From Thereva unica (lineage: Eukaryota > Arthropoda > Insecta > Diptera > Therevidae): 64,000 nucleotides of DNA. The first letter of the stretch is position 1; each line of letters begins with the position of its first letter. The notes beneath the pieces were generated by a model, which worked only from the letters and a program-made list of their open reading frames with translations, had not been told where the DNA came from and searched no databases. The translations under genes were made by a program, and so were the position numbers. The DNA is taken from the NCBI GenBank assembly GCA_949987705.1, contig OX465282.1:64539922-64603921 (forward strand). Reading direction: 5' to 3'. This document shows positions 20,734-33,147 of this stretch, piece after piece.

Positions 20734-21100
20734 GGAAATAGAAAATAGTTAGTAAAATACAAATATTGAAATATACATAAGTTCTTACCTTTTTTCAAAG
20801 CCCAAGGCGATGAAAATCCAACAAGAAAATCCATCCAAGAAAATGCCAAAAAGCCGTCGGCAAATCGACTGTAAACAAAAAAAGATTAATGAAAATTACA
20901 AACAGGTTCCACAAAAAATACTCACCTGTCAACCCCAATATAACCATCGCTGGCTCCTCCTCGTCCATCCCCACTAGAAACCTAAAAATATTAACTAAAA
21001 TTAGTAAATAAACTAAAATTAGAAGAAAACACTTACCAAGTGAAAAAAGCCCCATTTGACGTCTACAAGTCAGAAGGGAACAGCTGATCGGACATCGCAC
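20640..21100 (-). ncRNA. Candidate spliced transcript with three very short introns
   Basis: The minus strand has a consistent set of splice signals: donor GTAAGT at 21036 with acceptor TTTTTAG ending 20982, donor GTGAGT at 20925 with acceptor TTTACAG ending 20869, and donor GTAAGA at 20788 with acceptor CTATTTCCAG ending 20732. The introns would be 55, 57 and 57 nt and the internal exons 56 and 80 nt. Splicing creates a small ORF from ATG 20968 to TGA 20795, 38 codons, beginning MDEEEPAM and rich in aromatic residues at its end. AATAAA-like sequence occurs in the last exon. I do not recognise the product. The arrangement could be chance, but the spacing and consensus quality are unusual. It is copied in the duplication at 26323. 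Confidence 0.3.
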
Positions 21101-23131
21101 ACAGATCTAGTACATAAACCCGAAATTATATACTTCGAGAACGAAGCCCCCTGCCAAAGGATAGCCGCAGCTATTGTTCGAGTAGAAATAAATACCGACG
21201 CACAGACGGCGTTAAATCAGATTGCTTTTAATCTTTCTAGAGTCTTGAACTAGAAGATAAAATCTGTATTGAGGTTTTAGCAATAAAGCAATTTCAAAGC
21301 CTAAGTATCGAACTTAGCATTCAGAATTGAGGTCTTTTCCCAGTAAAGCCCGAATTAAAGACAGTTTTGAAGTCTTTAATACAGCAGTAACTTAATCACC
21401 AGAATTGATTTCAGCAGTTACTCTAACCAACCGCAGAGGGACGAATTTGCGAAGAAACAAGGCAAAGCAGTCCAGCAAGCAGCAACCAGGGCAGCAAGCA
21501 AATCCCAAGCGATTTCCAAGAACGAGACCGGAGTGCAGCGCCACAAAGGTTATTCCTGGCTGTTCTAATTGCAGAACACATCAGGCGAAACATCAATCGT
21601 CATCTGACAGATATAACGAATTTAAGATTGAATTAAAATATTTTTGGCAATTTGTAAATCTATGGTTGAATTTTATTGAATTTATATTTAAGAAAATCTA
21701 ATAATTGATTGCAAATAAATAGTAATTTGATTAGGGGAAAAAGTTATCTTTTTATTGAATCACACCCTTCCAGCACCTTTTTATTGAGTAAGAAATTAAA
21801 TTGCTAATTCTGAACACAGTACCCAATTGTTAACCTTCATCCACACACAAATGTCTTTTTCAATTTCATGTAGATAATGTTATTTTTATTACCTAAAAAA
21901 GTATTTGTTTTGCTAATCCCAACTTTTCCTTAAAGTCATTTTAACAAACATCTTTGCGATGCTGACTGCAATAACTTCGCTTTTATTTCATTTATTATTT
22001 TGTTTTTATTAAAACACATTAACTTATTAACTCTTTAGACGACATTTTTTCCGTAACTCTTTTAATTGTCAGTCGAAAACATGCAAGGCGGTGTGAACGG
22101 CTCATTGGGAATTAACCTTCCACCAACTTCAATTTCGAACGTTCTGCCATCTTACAATCATTTCTTTTTGTATTTCAGGAATTAAATTAGATCAGATCCC
22201 TTTATTATTCAAGATTAACTTCTTTCGCGCAGGTCAGACCCTTTTCTAGTCAAGGATTGTTGCTGAATTTGGAATTAAAACCCACCACGAGTCTCAGGTT
22301 ATCATATACACAGCAGTTAAATTATAGAACCTGTGGTTTATATATTTGCTGAAGTTTATAGTCATTTGCTTGATTTCAAAACCGTACTGCGTCCAAAATA
22401 TTAAAGCCTAAATTCACAGTGAATATTTATTTATGGATTTTCTAACAACTGTAAATTGGAATTTTTTCCTGTGTTATTCTAGGTATACAGAAAAAAGTGA
22501 GTGAATAGTAAATTATTATAAACAAAAACTTTAATATATCAGTGGAAGACGTTTATACAGATTAAAATAAATAGGGGTATTCATGATCTGTGTTAAACTT
22601 CGAGAAATTTTAAAATGTTATCTTCGAAATCGTGAGCGAACCCTTTAAATTTCCATGTGGTAATTTTTATATTAATTTGCATCTTTCAAATACAGCTATC
22701 AATCAAAATAAATTCTAAACAGCTGTTGACAGTAAAAGAAAAACAATAGCAGTGTGCTTAAAACCACACTTAAGGAAAATTGTTTTGCCCAAAAGCCCCA
22801 AAAGCTAGTTATATGTAATAGATATAGTGGAAGATCTGTTGGATATATAGTACGCTTTGAGAAGAGACCAACGCTTTGAATAGAGAAGATAAGGAACCAA
22901 ACATAGCGTACATGTATACGGATTCGAGGGAAGCACTGACATATAGAATGGACTGCTTATGAGAAATTTTTCATGGCACCAATTTTTTCCATAGGCTACA
23001 AACCTTTTTTCACTCCATGTAAACACCGGAAGCACTTTTGAAATTTACATTTTTTTAAATACGTACTTAAAACATTAAAACAACACAAATATTTTGTTTA
23101 AAAAAATTAATAAACACTATTTTCACTTTTT
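20734..23131. repeat. 2.4 kb direct duplication, copy 1
   Basis: It matches 26323-28741 at roughly 99% by eye, in the same orientation. Differences include an insertion near 26907 (GGAAAAGAC) and an extra AGCAAGC near 27098. The left boundary falls 2-3 bases inside an intron acceptor, and the right boundary falls inside the TIR element that starts at 22874. It carries small conserved ORFs (for example 21056-21253 plus) of unknown meaning. Confidence 0.85.
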
Positions 23132-23966
23132 CACCTTTTAAAATGCCTTTTTTTCATTAATTTGCAAATTTTATGTGTATCTGATTTAAGTTCTTAACGC
23201 CTGTTTTAGCAACTGACATTCTGTATGTCATAATCCGGGGGCTTATGGGGAAAAGAGCAAAAGATATAAACTTCACTATACCCGTCTATTTTTTTCTAAC
23301 TGATTTTATTTCTGAGTGCTTCTGTCAGTTTGGGGGATTATGGATGAGCGAGTCGACTATACCTTTTTGGTGGTATCAGTTTGTATGGGAATAATTGCTG
23401 ATGAGCAGTCCATTATTATATGTCAGTGGAGGGAAGCACTTGAGCTCACGAAATGTTCTCTCTAATTCTCCCTCTCCACGGGTGTCAAGCAACGGAGTGG
23501 AAAACGCGGGAGAAGGCAACTGAGAACTTTTACTATCATAGGAATGTAATTTTTGTTAATTTATGAATATAAAGTGTAAAATTTATCCTTCCAATCCAAA
23601 GAATAAAGTGTCGCGTTGCATATTCAGTTGTTTTTTTGGAAGTGCGAGTAGGTACATTTAATGTCAATAAAAATAAATTAAAAGAGCAGTTTTTCTCCAC
23701 AATTTCAAATGTAAACGAACTTTGACCACAACAACAAAATACATTGTCTAACTTGAACAGAGGCGTAGCGAAATTTGTTCAGGTTTGCGAAGGGTTTGCT
23801 CCAAACATTTAGCCAAGTGTAGTGTTCTCATCGGGATAATTGTTGAGAAACGCAATCCCTCCCGGTTTTTGACTAAATATGACACCGCCATTGTCCGGGT
23901 TAGACACAAATACTAAAGAATGCTGTGCATAAGTGTTACCAAAATGCTTCTCTTCACTATTCAAAG
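22874..23966. mobile_element. TIR element (8-bp TSD) inserted in F copy 3
   Basis: A 1093-bp unit with ends CTTTGAATAGAGAAGA and CTTTGAATAGTGAAGA (inverted). The flanks are GACCAACG and GGCCAACG, an 8-bp duplication with one change; the uninterrupted site GGCCAACG is seen in F at 36552. It shares sequence with the MITE at 19535-19913, so both belong to one family. No transposase is visible. A truncated second copy lies at about 28485-28741 in the duplication. Confidence 0.75.
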
Positions 23967-24744
23967 GGCCAACGACAGTTGCAGGAAGTATAGTGACGAG
24001 CCTACTACTACTATGAAGTGCCATTTATATTAAAACCTTAAAATGACGGTTTTATGTCAACTAAATTATTTTTGATGGAATCTGGTCTAAAAATCGTGTA
24101 AAACTGCATCAAGTGAGGTTCCATATGTCGAGGTTGTCTGTTCAAAGGTTTCGTTCCCAGTGGAATGCTATCTCCCATCATCCCCACTTTCCTATTTATC
24201 CGTAAGGTTCGGACGGCGCCGTTTCTGATGAAAAATTAATATTGAATTCATCACACAAAACCAAGTCGATTTCGTTTGCTTTGACCTAATAAAATGGAAC
24301 CTTCAGAAATGGAGATTGTCATGAATAAGTTCCATTACTCCGGGTAAACTTTTATGCGGGCGATAGGCATAAAGAACCACCATCAAATTTATTTTTCCAT
24401 TATCTGCCATACATTCTTCATCCAAGTTTTTGATAAAAATGATACATTAAATTTTTAAAAATCTAAATTTTGTACGTTCGCACGTATACTTTAAATATGT
24501 ATTTAGTGAAAGCATTGATAATCCTGGTCTATTAAAACCCGAGTAAAAATAATTTGATTGGTTAATTTTCTTAATAGCGTGCACTCGCTGCACCCAGCAC
24601 GAATAGAGGACAAATTCGCATACCACAGGGGTATTTACGTACAAGCTGTCCTCCAACGAAGTACTAACCTTGTCCAATGCTGCTTTACCTACGGAATCGA
24701 ATGAGAGTCACAAGCAAATTGTCTGTTTCCTTCATACTATACTA

Positions 24745-25190
24745 TTTTGTACCTGCACGATATCGCCCGAACCACGAAAGGTATTGACTTACTTGAGGTG
24801 CCGTTCGAGGCGTATTAGCGACGATATAATCTGAAAAGATTTTTATAATATTCGGTCGAGCGGTTTTTTGGTTTAAATGACATAAGTGATTTTTGTACCT
24901 GCACGATATCGCCCAAACTATAAAAGATATCGACTTAGTTGACGTGCCGTTCGAAGAGTATTAACCAAAATATGATTTGAAAAAATTTTCATAGAATTCG
25001 GTCGAACCGTTTTTTTTGTTTAAACCGTTTGTTTTATTTTATTTTTGTACCTGCACGATACCGCCCAAACTAAAAACTATATCGACTTCATTAAGGTGCC
25101 GAAAAAAGAATATTAACGAAGAAATGCTCTGAAAAAAATTTCATAATATTCGGTCGGGCCTTTTGTGTTTAAATAGAAAAACTTCGGCTA
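24745..25190 (+). repeat. Three tandem repeats of about 147 bp
   Basis: Units start at 24745, 24891 and 25042 with TTTGTACCTGCACGATA(T/C)CGCCC and each ends with TTCGGTCG(A/G)(G/A/C) and a T-rich stretch. Single diverged units also occur at 31070-31195 and 33155-33390, always beside F elements. Confidence 0.8.
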
Positions 25191-26019
25191 ATTGCCAGAA
25201 AGACCTTAAATTGACATGTTTTGCAAATATCTAATTAACTCAATGGAATGAGACCCGTTTTAAAAGAAGTGATCATTTTTAGGTTCTGCACAGCGATAGC
25301 CTTCGAACAAAACATCACTTGTCAAAATAAGTACTTAACAGTTACAATGAAGTCATTCGCTTCTCTATCAATGTCGCTTCAGCCCGCTCAATACGAATTT
25401 GAACACCCGATTTAGTGCAGCGAACGAAAAGATGTAGGAAATGTTTGTTTACTAACGTTCAAGAAAAACAAATCCTCTAGAAAAATCTTGTGAATTTACT
25501 ACTATTATAGTTATTTGAACTGCTTGTGAATGCTTTGTCATCAGTTCTAACTATTTTGTAAGAAGTCAGTTTATTCCATCTTCGTTCATCATACTGGGAA
25601 GTTAATCGTGTGGACCGAATGGGTCAAAGCCACATCCCAACTAGTTTCCTTAAGGGTTGAAAATAATTCATTTTTGGCTGATAATAGGAAATTCAATGGA
25701 ATTTTAAGCATAAAAAATCAATATTTTACAAATTTTTATATTTTCAGTCAATCTATGGATACTTTTAACCTTTTAGTATTATCCCTTATCCTAAGGTTTG
25801 ACTTGATTCGTTATAAATCAACCACCTTCGCAAATAAATATTGAAAAAGTGGATTTCATTGGATTACTTTTGATTATTACTGAAGTTTTCGCGATTACCC
25901 CATTAAAAGGGAGCTTTTTGCATTTTAAGCGTGGCACCATATTTTAAGACTGCAGGACCTCAATTTTCGTAATCAGCGACACTATCCCCGCCTTTTCTTT
26001 TTCTGTAATTTTAACAAAC

Positions 26020-26322
26020 CTCTTTGCCATGCTGATTTGGCACTAACTGCTTTTATTTCACTTACTATTTTGTTTTTATTAAAAAACACATTAACCTACA
26101 TATTAACTCTTTAGACATTTTTTCCGTAACTCTTTTAACTGTCACTCGAAAACAAGCAAGGCGGTGTGAACGGCTCATTCAGTTTGGGCAATAACCTTCT
26201 ACCAACTTAAATTTCGAACTTTCTGCCATCTTACAATCATTTCATTTTATATTTCAGGAGTTAAATTAGATCAGATCCCTTTATTATCCAAGATTAATAT
26301 CTTTCGCGTCTCTTTAATTGCA
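26020..26322. repeat. Diverged repeat of 21945-22250
   Basis: It shares GCAAGGCGGTGTGAACGGCT, the CTGCCATCTTACAATCATTTC block and TTAGATCAGATCCCTTTATT with copy 1 of the duplication, but with indels. It lies exactly beside the start of duplication copy 2. Confidence 0.7.
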
Positions 26323-28741
26323 GGAAATAGAAAATAGTTAGTAAAATACAAATATTGAAATATACATAAGTTCTTACCTTTTTTCAAAGCCCAAGGCGAT
26401 GAAAATCCAACAAGAAAATCCATCCAAGAAAATGCCAAAAAGCCGTCGGCAAATCGACTGTAAACAAAAAAAGATTAATGAAAATTACAAACAGGTTCCA
26501 CAAAAAATACTCACCTGTCAACCCCAATATAACCATCGCTGGCTCCTCCTCGTCCATCCCCACTAGAAACCTAAAAATATTAACTAAAATTAGTAAATAA
26601 ACTAAAATTAGAAGAAAACACTTACCAAGTGAAAAAAGCCCCATTTGACGTCTACAAGTCAGAAGGGAACAGCTGATCGGACATCGCACACAGATCTAGT
26701 ACATAAACCCGAAATTATGTACTTCGAGAACGAAGCCCCCTGCCAAAGGATAGCCGCAGCTATTGTTCGAGTAGAAATAAATACCGACGCACAGACGGCG
26801 TTAAATCAGATTGCTTTTAATCTTTCTAGAGTCTTGAACTAGAAGATAAAATCTGTATTGAGGTTTTAGCAATAAAGCAATTTCAAAGCCTAAGTATCGA
26901 ACTTAGCATTCGGAAAAGACAGAATTGAGGTCTTTTCCCAGTAAAGCCCGAATTAAAGACAGTTTTGAAGTCTTTAATACAGCAGTAACTTAATCACCAG
27001 AATTGATTTCAGCAGTCACTCTAACCAACCACAGAGGGACGAATTTGCGAAGAAACAAGGCAAAGCAGTCCAGCAAGCAGCAACCAGGGCAGCAAGCAGC
27101 AAGCAAATCCCAAGCGATTTCCAAGAACGAGACCGGAGTGCAGCGCCACAAAGGTTATTCCTGGCTGTTCTAATTGCAGAACACATCAGGCGAAACATCA
27201 ATCGTCATCTGACAGATATAACGAATTTAAGATTGAATTAAAATATTTTTGGCAATTTGTAAATCTATGGTTGAATTTTATTGAATTTATATTTAAGAAA
27301 ATCTAATAATTGATTGCAAATAAATAGTAATTTGATTAGGGGGAAAAGTTATCTTTTTATTGAATCACACCCTTCGAGCACCTTTTTATTGAGTAAGAAA
27401 TTAAATTGCTAATTCTGAACACAGTACCCAATTGTTAACCTTCATCCACACACAAATGTCTTTTTCAATTTCATGTAGATAATGTTATTTTTATTACCTA
27501 AAAAAGTATTTGTTTTGCTAATCCCAACTTTTCCTTAAAGTCATTTTAACAAACATCTTTGCGATGCTGACTGCAATAACTTCGCTTTTATTTCATTTAT
27601 TATTTTGTTTTTATTAAAACACATTAACTTATTAACTCTTTAGACGACATTTTTTCCGTAACTCTTTTAATTGTCAGTCGAAAACATGCAAGGCGGTGTG
27701 AACGGCTCATTGGGAATTAACCTTCCACCAACTTCAATTTCGAACGTTCTGCCATCTTACAATCATTTCTTTTTATATTTCAGGAATTAAATTAGATCAG
27801 ATCCCTTTATTATTCAAGATTAACTTCTTTCGCGCAGGTCAGACTCTTTTCTAGTCAAGGATTGTTGCTGAATTTGGAATTAAAACCCACCACGAGTCTC
27901 AGGTTATCATATACACAGCAGTTAAATTATAGAACCTGTGGTTTATATATTTGCTGAAGTTTATAGTCATTTGCTTGATTTCAAAACCGTACTGCGTCCA
28001 AAATATTAAAGCCTAAATTCACAGTGAATATTTATTTATGGATTTTCTAACAACTGTAAATTGGAATTTTTTCCTGTGTTATTCTACATAGGTATACAGA
28101 AAAAAGTGAGTGAATAGTAAATTATTATAAACAAAAACTTTAATATATCAGTGGAAGACGTTTATACAGATTAAAATAAATAGGGGTATTCATGATCTGT
28201 GTTAAACTTCGAGAAATTTTAAAATGTTATCTTCGAAATCGTGAGCGAACCCTTTAAATTTCCATGTGGTAATTTTTATATTAATTTGCATCTTTCAAAT
28301 ACAGCTATCAATCAAAATAAATTCTAAACAGCTGTTGACAGTAAAAGAAAAACAATAGCAGTGTGCTTAAAACCACACTTAAGGAAAATTGTTTTGCCCA
28401 AAAGCCCCAAAAGCTAGTTATATGTAATAGATATAGTGGAAGATCTGTTGGATATATAGTACGCTTTGAGAAGAGACCAACGCTTTGAATAGAGAAGATA
28501 AGGAACCAAACATAGCGTACATGTATACGGATTCGAGGGAAGCACTGACATATAGAATGGACTGCTTATGAGAAATTTTTCATGGCACCAATTTTTTCCA
28601 TAGGCTACAAACCTTTTTTCACTCCATGTAAACACCGGAAGCACTTTTGAAATTTACATTTTTTTAAATACGTACTTAAAACATTAAAACAACACAAATA
28701 TTTTGTTTAAAAAAATTAATAAACACTATTTTCACTTTTTC
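26323..28741. repeat. 2.4 kb direct duplication, copy 2
   Basis: Counterpart of 20734-23131. It keeps exons 1-3 of the candidate spliced transcript with their introns, but lacks the last exon because the left boundary cuts at the third acceptor. It ends inside the CTTTGAATAGAGAAGA-type element. Confidence 0.85.
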
Positions 28742-31182
28742 AAATTTCTGTTCAAATTATCTTTCGATTGATGTATATTGAGTTATAGGTTAAGGCACAA
28801 AACATAGAGAAAAATGGGAAACACTTTCGAAAAAAATCAAATTTAAAGTCACGTTTTTTTAATTTGCTAGTTACTTTCGTTTAACGCCACTAACATATTT
28901 GTTATTTAACACAAATATTGGTTCTTGTTAGCTAAAAAAATGGTGTAATTTTAATTAATATTGAACAGTTTCCTTGAAATTTCACTTTTTGTAAAAAAAG
29001 GCGTTCTTGTAAAAACGTTCCCCGATTTCGCTGGATCAACGATCAAGAGCTTAAAATTTTCTTCAAAGATTGTACTATGTATTATGTAAAAGTAAAAAAG
29101 GGGATTTTAAAAGCATACCATGCTCAAAATGCAGCGCCGGCCCTAGCCCTTGTTAAGGGTGGAGCGATATTGTCTTTCGGCGCCCTTTGTTTGACGCTTT
29201 CACTTCACATAAATTGTATTTCCAGTTGCTCTAGATAAAACTTTTTTCGAGGACTGCCTGCCGTTTCAGGATTATATCTCCTCTCTTGCAAGCCTTTAGG
29301 GGCTGGGCCCCATAAGGATTTCGATGGTAGTTTTAGGGTCACAGTTCCGGCTGTAGCGGCGGGAGGAACAATGTTTTCTCAGAGTTGCTTCCCCGACGTT
29401 TCGCCAACAGCACCACCTTCTTTGGAGGCCATTTGGTTGGTTGCATTGCATGGTTGGGCATTAGGGCTTGCCCAGCTAGTAAGGTTGAGATGGTGGAGAG
29501 AGTCACCTTCTCGTTAAAAGAGGCTTCTGCTGTCATCAGTCCAAAATTTCAGTGTTCACCATCCTGACAACGTCATATCTGTGAATTTTATGGGGTGCAC
29601 TTTGAGGAGTATTCTCCACCCTTACACCCTTAGAGTCTTCTTTTGGAGCCCTCTCCTTTCAACATAATTCTGTTGATGCCGGAAAGTACTCGATTACAAA
29701 AAGGTTGCGCGGCAGCTTGTTCCCGTCAACAGCAATAAGGCTTGCTCCTTCCAATGCTTAAGGCGGCCCATCATAGAGGGCCACCGACCCCTAGTGACCT
29801 GGGTTGTTCTGAGCGCTGGGCCAATTCGGCTACCGCCTCCAGAAAACTTCCTTGCACGGTAGCTATTTGTTTCGTGGTCAGAAGTCCCCGGATTGTTATT
29901 CGCAAGAACGTCAATTCTGACACTTTTTGCTATTTGACAGAAAGTCGGCTTTGGAGTCGTTCTAGACTTCATTATGGATGCGTCCGACTTTTTTGATGGT
30001 TTTTCAAACATTATGGCCATAGCCTTCGCCGGGTTACTATACCCTAAAGAACATCCAGATGATCTAACCGTCTTCCTATTAAGAAAATCGGTATCCCTTT
30101 CTTCGTCGGGGCCACGCAGACCCTACCAGCCTCTACACGGGAGTAGCCAGCTTTCAGATATCGCATAAAATGTTTTCGGGCTGCGCCACCCAGTCTTCTG
30201 AAAGCGGTCTTTTTCGAGTCGCCTCTCCGATTAGGTGCCCTTACTTCGCAGGATATCTAAGGAGATCTCCCAATGAAGGAGTGATCTCAACTACCCTCCC
30301 TGAAGAAGAATCCCGAAAACTTTCCTTTACTGGTACCACATTCGACACCTTGAATCATGGATCCAAAAATATCTAACTGGCCTTGTAGGTCGTCCTTTTG
30401 GGAGCGGTGGGAGCCCCAGAAATGTTTGGAGTCTTAAGAAATGCTCCATTTTCAAAAGTTTTTTTAAGGTAATTTTATATTGATACCACGAACTCGGCGA
30501 TAAACGACAGTCGCCCATGGCAGAGCTCCGTAGCACTATTGGAAGGCTAATTCAAACCGAAGTTTGCCTGGTATCCGTGCTCCATCGTTAGTAGTACATT
30601 CACGCAGTACCATTCATAACTTCGGCACGATTGTTTACACATTAGGATTGCGGTTTTTAACGTGCTTAGATCCGCGGTCAGGGGCGGCGCTTTCATAGGT
30701 GCAAATGGAGCACTCGCACCGGGCGCCATTGAAAGAGGGCGCTAATTCAGAAGATTTAAAAAAAAATTAAATAATTGGAAAAAAATGAAATTACAGGAAG
30801 TTACACAAATTCGCAAGAAGTTACGAAAATTCTTTCTCAATACTACCTCACGCGAGAAAAAGCGGGGAAAATTGATTCCCCTCGTTCAGGAAGTTACACG
30901 AGATTTTTGCTTTGAGATTCCTCGTTCAGGAAGTTACACGAGATTTTTGCTCGACAGAAGTGAAAAACCACTGCTATTTCATAGTTTTAAATTATAACTT
31001 CTGTCAGCAGTCTGTGTTTGCCAGTCCGTGACTGTCTGTGTTTTTTTTACTTCAAGGACCTATGTGATTTTTGTACCAGAACATTGAACCTGCAATAATA
31101 CCGACTTCTTTCATGTGCCGATCGACACGTATTAACGAATATATGATCTGAAAAGATTTTCATCAAATTTGGTCAAGCCGTT
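28742..31182. other. Gene-poor stretch with old transposon ends and a possible LINE relic
   Basis: No confident gene. GCAGCGCCGGCCCT (29131-29144) and CAGGGGCGGCGC (30674-30685) look like hAT-type termini facing away from each other. On the minus strand 30020-29694 is a 108-codon frame, and the neighbouring frame reads EAVAELAQRSEQPRS-like residues. This could be a decayed LINE ORF1, but I cannot confirm it. A short tandem repeat lies near its right end. Confidence 0.35.
30883..30957 (+). repeat. Two-unit tandem repeat
   Basis: CTCGTTCAGGAAGTTACACG followed by AGATTTTTGCT occurs twice with a period of about 36 bp. Confidence 0.7.
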
Positions 31183-31186
31183 TTTT

Positions 31187-33109
31187 GAAGTAAAACTTCT
31201 TTAGGGACGTTTGCTTAAAAAAATTTACATGAGAGTGAATCAATTTCATTCGCGTAACGCTCTCACACATGAAAAATCGTCAGAACTTTCGTATAACGAT
31301 GGGAAAAGGGGCGGACGGGGTACAAGAAATGATGACACTCGGGGCTGTGTGTGCAACAGTTAAAATACACTCTGCCTTACTGCATAGATTTTCTGGCCTG
31401 TTAGCTACTTTGTCGCCCAGACTTTGCTTTATCTCATTATAGGAATACAAATTCACCATTCTGTAGAGGTGAATTATTTCAGATTTTTCTTGTGGTTTGG
31501 TCATTGGCCGGGCTTATGCCGCGGACACTTTGGAGTTGACTCTTGACTGACATGTTGGAAGCGGCATATACGAGAAGAATTTTCGGCGGTGGTTTGGGTG
31601 CTTAGAATACCAAAAGGGAGTGGTGAATTAAATGTGTGAGGTGCTGTTGTTTAAAATTGGCACCCACTTCCCCTTTGGTGAGATGTGCTGGACCTTTCCC
31701 CTTTTTAAATTACATTTTTTTAACTTGCACAAATCGACGAATCGTTTATGTCAAAAAATTACACTGTTGTGAAAATCGTTCCTGATATGTTTTTTGGGTC
31801 GCTGATTACGAAAATCAGGGTCCCACAGTCTTAAAATATGGATGTGACCTTTAAATATGCTTAAAAATTCCCCTTTTTAAGTGTTTTCGCGATAATTTTA
31901 ATTATAATCAAAAACAATCTAATAAAATACATTTTTTGCAACAGTTATATTCAAAAGTGGTTGATTTATAACAAATCAAATTTTATGATAAGGGATAATA
32001 ATAGTAAAGGGCTGAAACTGTGAAACTATCCCTACATCGACTGAAAATATAAAGGTTTGTAAAAAATGTTTTTTCAACTTTATGCTTCGAATTCGGTTTA
32101 ATCAGCCAAAATAAATTATTTTCAACTACGCCTAGAAAGAAGAATTTGAAAAAAGGTTGATTGTTTTTTGTATATCTTTTTGCTCCCTTTAAAATTAATT
32201 GGCTCCCTAAAAGATTGTATGGGACGAAGTAATCAGGTAATTGGCTAGGTGGCCATAAAGGGTGCCAATACCATACTCAAGTAGACTGGCTCTCATTCGC
32301 GTAGGTAAAGCGGCTCGCGTAGGTAAAGCTTCATTGTATGTGGTTGTCGGACTGCTTGGTAAAACAATACCTGGGTTTGGAATAGTCCATGCCGATGCGG
32401 ATGCGATTATTAATGATCATGAATGTAGCGGGAGCGGAGCATGCATACAGCTGGTGACATATCCAAGCGTACATGCGTTCAATTCGTTGATAAATAATAT
32501 AGAAGTGTGTGTATTCAAATGCGACCTGACGGAACGTTCCATGAATGGAATACATGCCACGCAAAGGTCGGACTACTTTTAACTTTTTCTGTAATGCCGC
32601 ATTCGAAATAGCACACACAAGTATGCACAACAAACACATGCATGCATGCACTCGTTACTTAGATTTTCGGGCTATGTGTGAAAGCCGGGACGGAAATAAA
32701 CCATGCAATTTTATGAACCTCTGAATGCAAAGCATGTACGCTTGCATATGTCACCAGCTTACTTGAGGCGAATGTTTAGATTTTTGTGCCTGTGGCGGTG
32801 GTATCCATGCCTGTGGCGGAAGCGTGCATACCCGTGTGGGATGCGCACTTATGTGCTATACGTACTAGGTGCACTGCGTGTATGCTTTTAAGAAAATTAG
32901 CCAATAAAAATTATTTTTACTCGGTTACTTTTAGGTTTTAATGTAAATAGGAATTCATAAATATTTTGAAATAGTCCGTCAGTAGATTCGTCACTATTCT
33001 TCCTGCATCTGTCGTTGGCCTGAATTTTCTCAAGCGTACTATAGATCCGACAGGCTTTCCACTATATCTATTGCATATTACTAGCCGTTGGGCACAAAAG
33101 TTTTACTTC
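31187..33109 (-). mobile_element. F element, left copy (arm of giant inverted repeat)
   Basis: 1923 bp between GAAGTAAAACTT (31187) and its complement (33098-33109). It is an inverted copy of 36462-38375. Similarity extends slightly beyond both ends (31184 to about 33147) and includes the palindrome AGTGTGGT-CTTA-ACCACACT (33114-33133). Small ORFs shared by both copies (for example 31280-31504 minus, 32262-32582 plus) have no recognised domain and are probably not genes. Confidence 0.75.
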
Positions 33110-33147
33110 TAAAGTGTGGTCTTAACCACACTCATATTTTTTTTAAC

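Larger units (their letters stand above)
22745..26000 (+). mobile_element. F element, copy 3, diverged and interrupted
   Basis: The start (22745-22873, AGTGTGCTTAAAACCACAC...) and pieces from 23967 to about 26000 align in order with the right-hand F copy at 36438-37780. Matching anchors are GCTAGT-ATATGTAATAGATATAGTGG, GGCCAACGACAG-TGCAGGAAG, CGAGTAAAAATAA, GCTTTACCTACG, TATTATCCCTTATC and TTTTCGTAATCAGCGAC. It is broken by the element at 22874-23966 and carries tandem repeats at 24745-25190. It is much more diverged than the two F copies in region 3. Confidence 0.6.

Noticed and set aside
21056..21253. 65-codon frame conserved in both 2.4 kb copies
   Set aside because: The copies are about 99% alike over noncoding sequence as well, so conservation is uninformative. 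I recognise no domain.
29339..29536. 65-codon frame, possibly LINE ORF1
   Set aside because: Composition is protein-like, but no motif is recognisable and frames on both strands are open over the same bases.
32262..32582. 106-codon frame conserved in both F copies (also 36980-37300)
   Set aside because: Conservation is explained by the recent inverted duplication. An equally long frame exists on the opposite strand, and no domain or start context supports coding.
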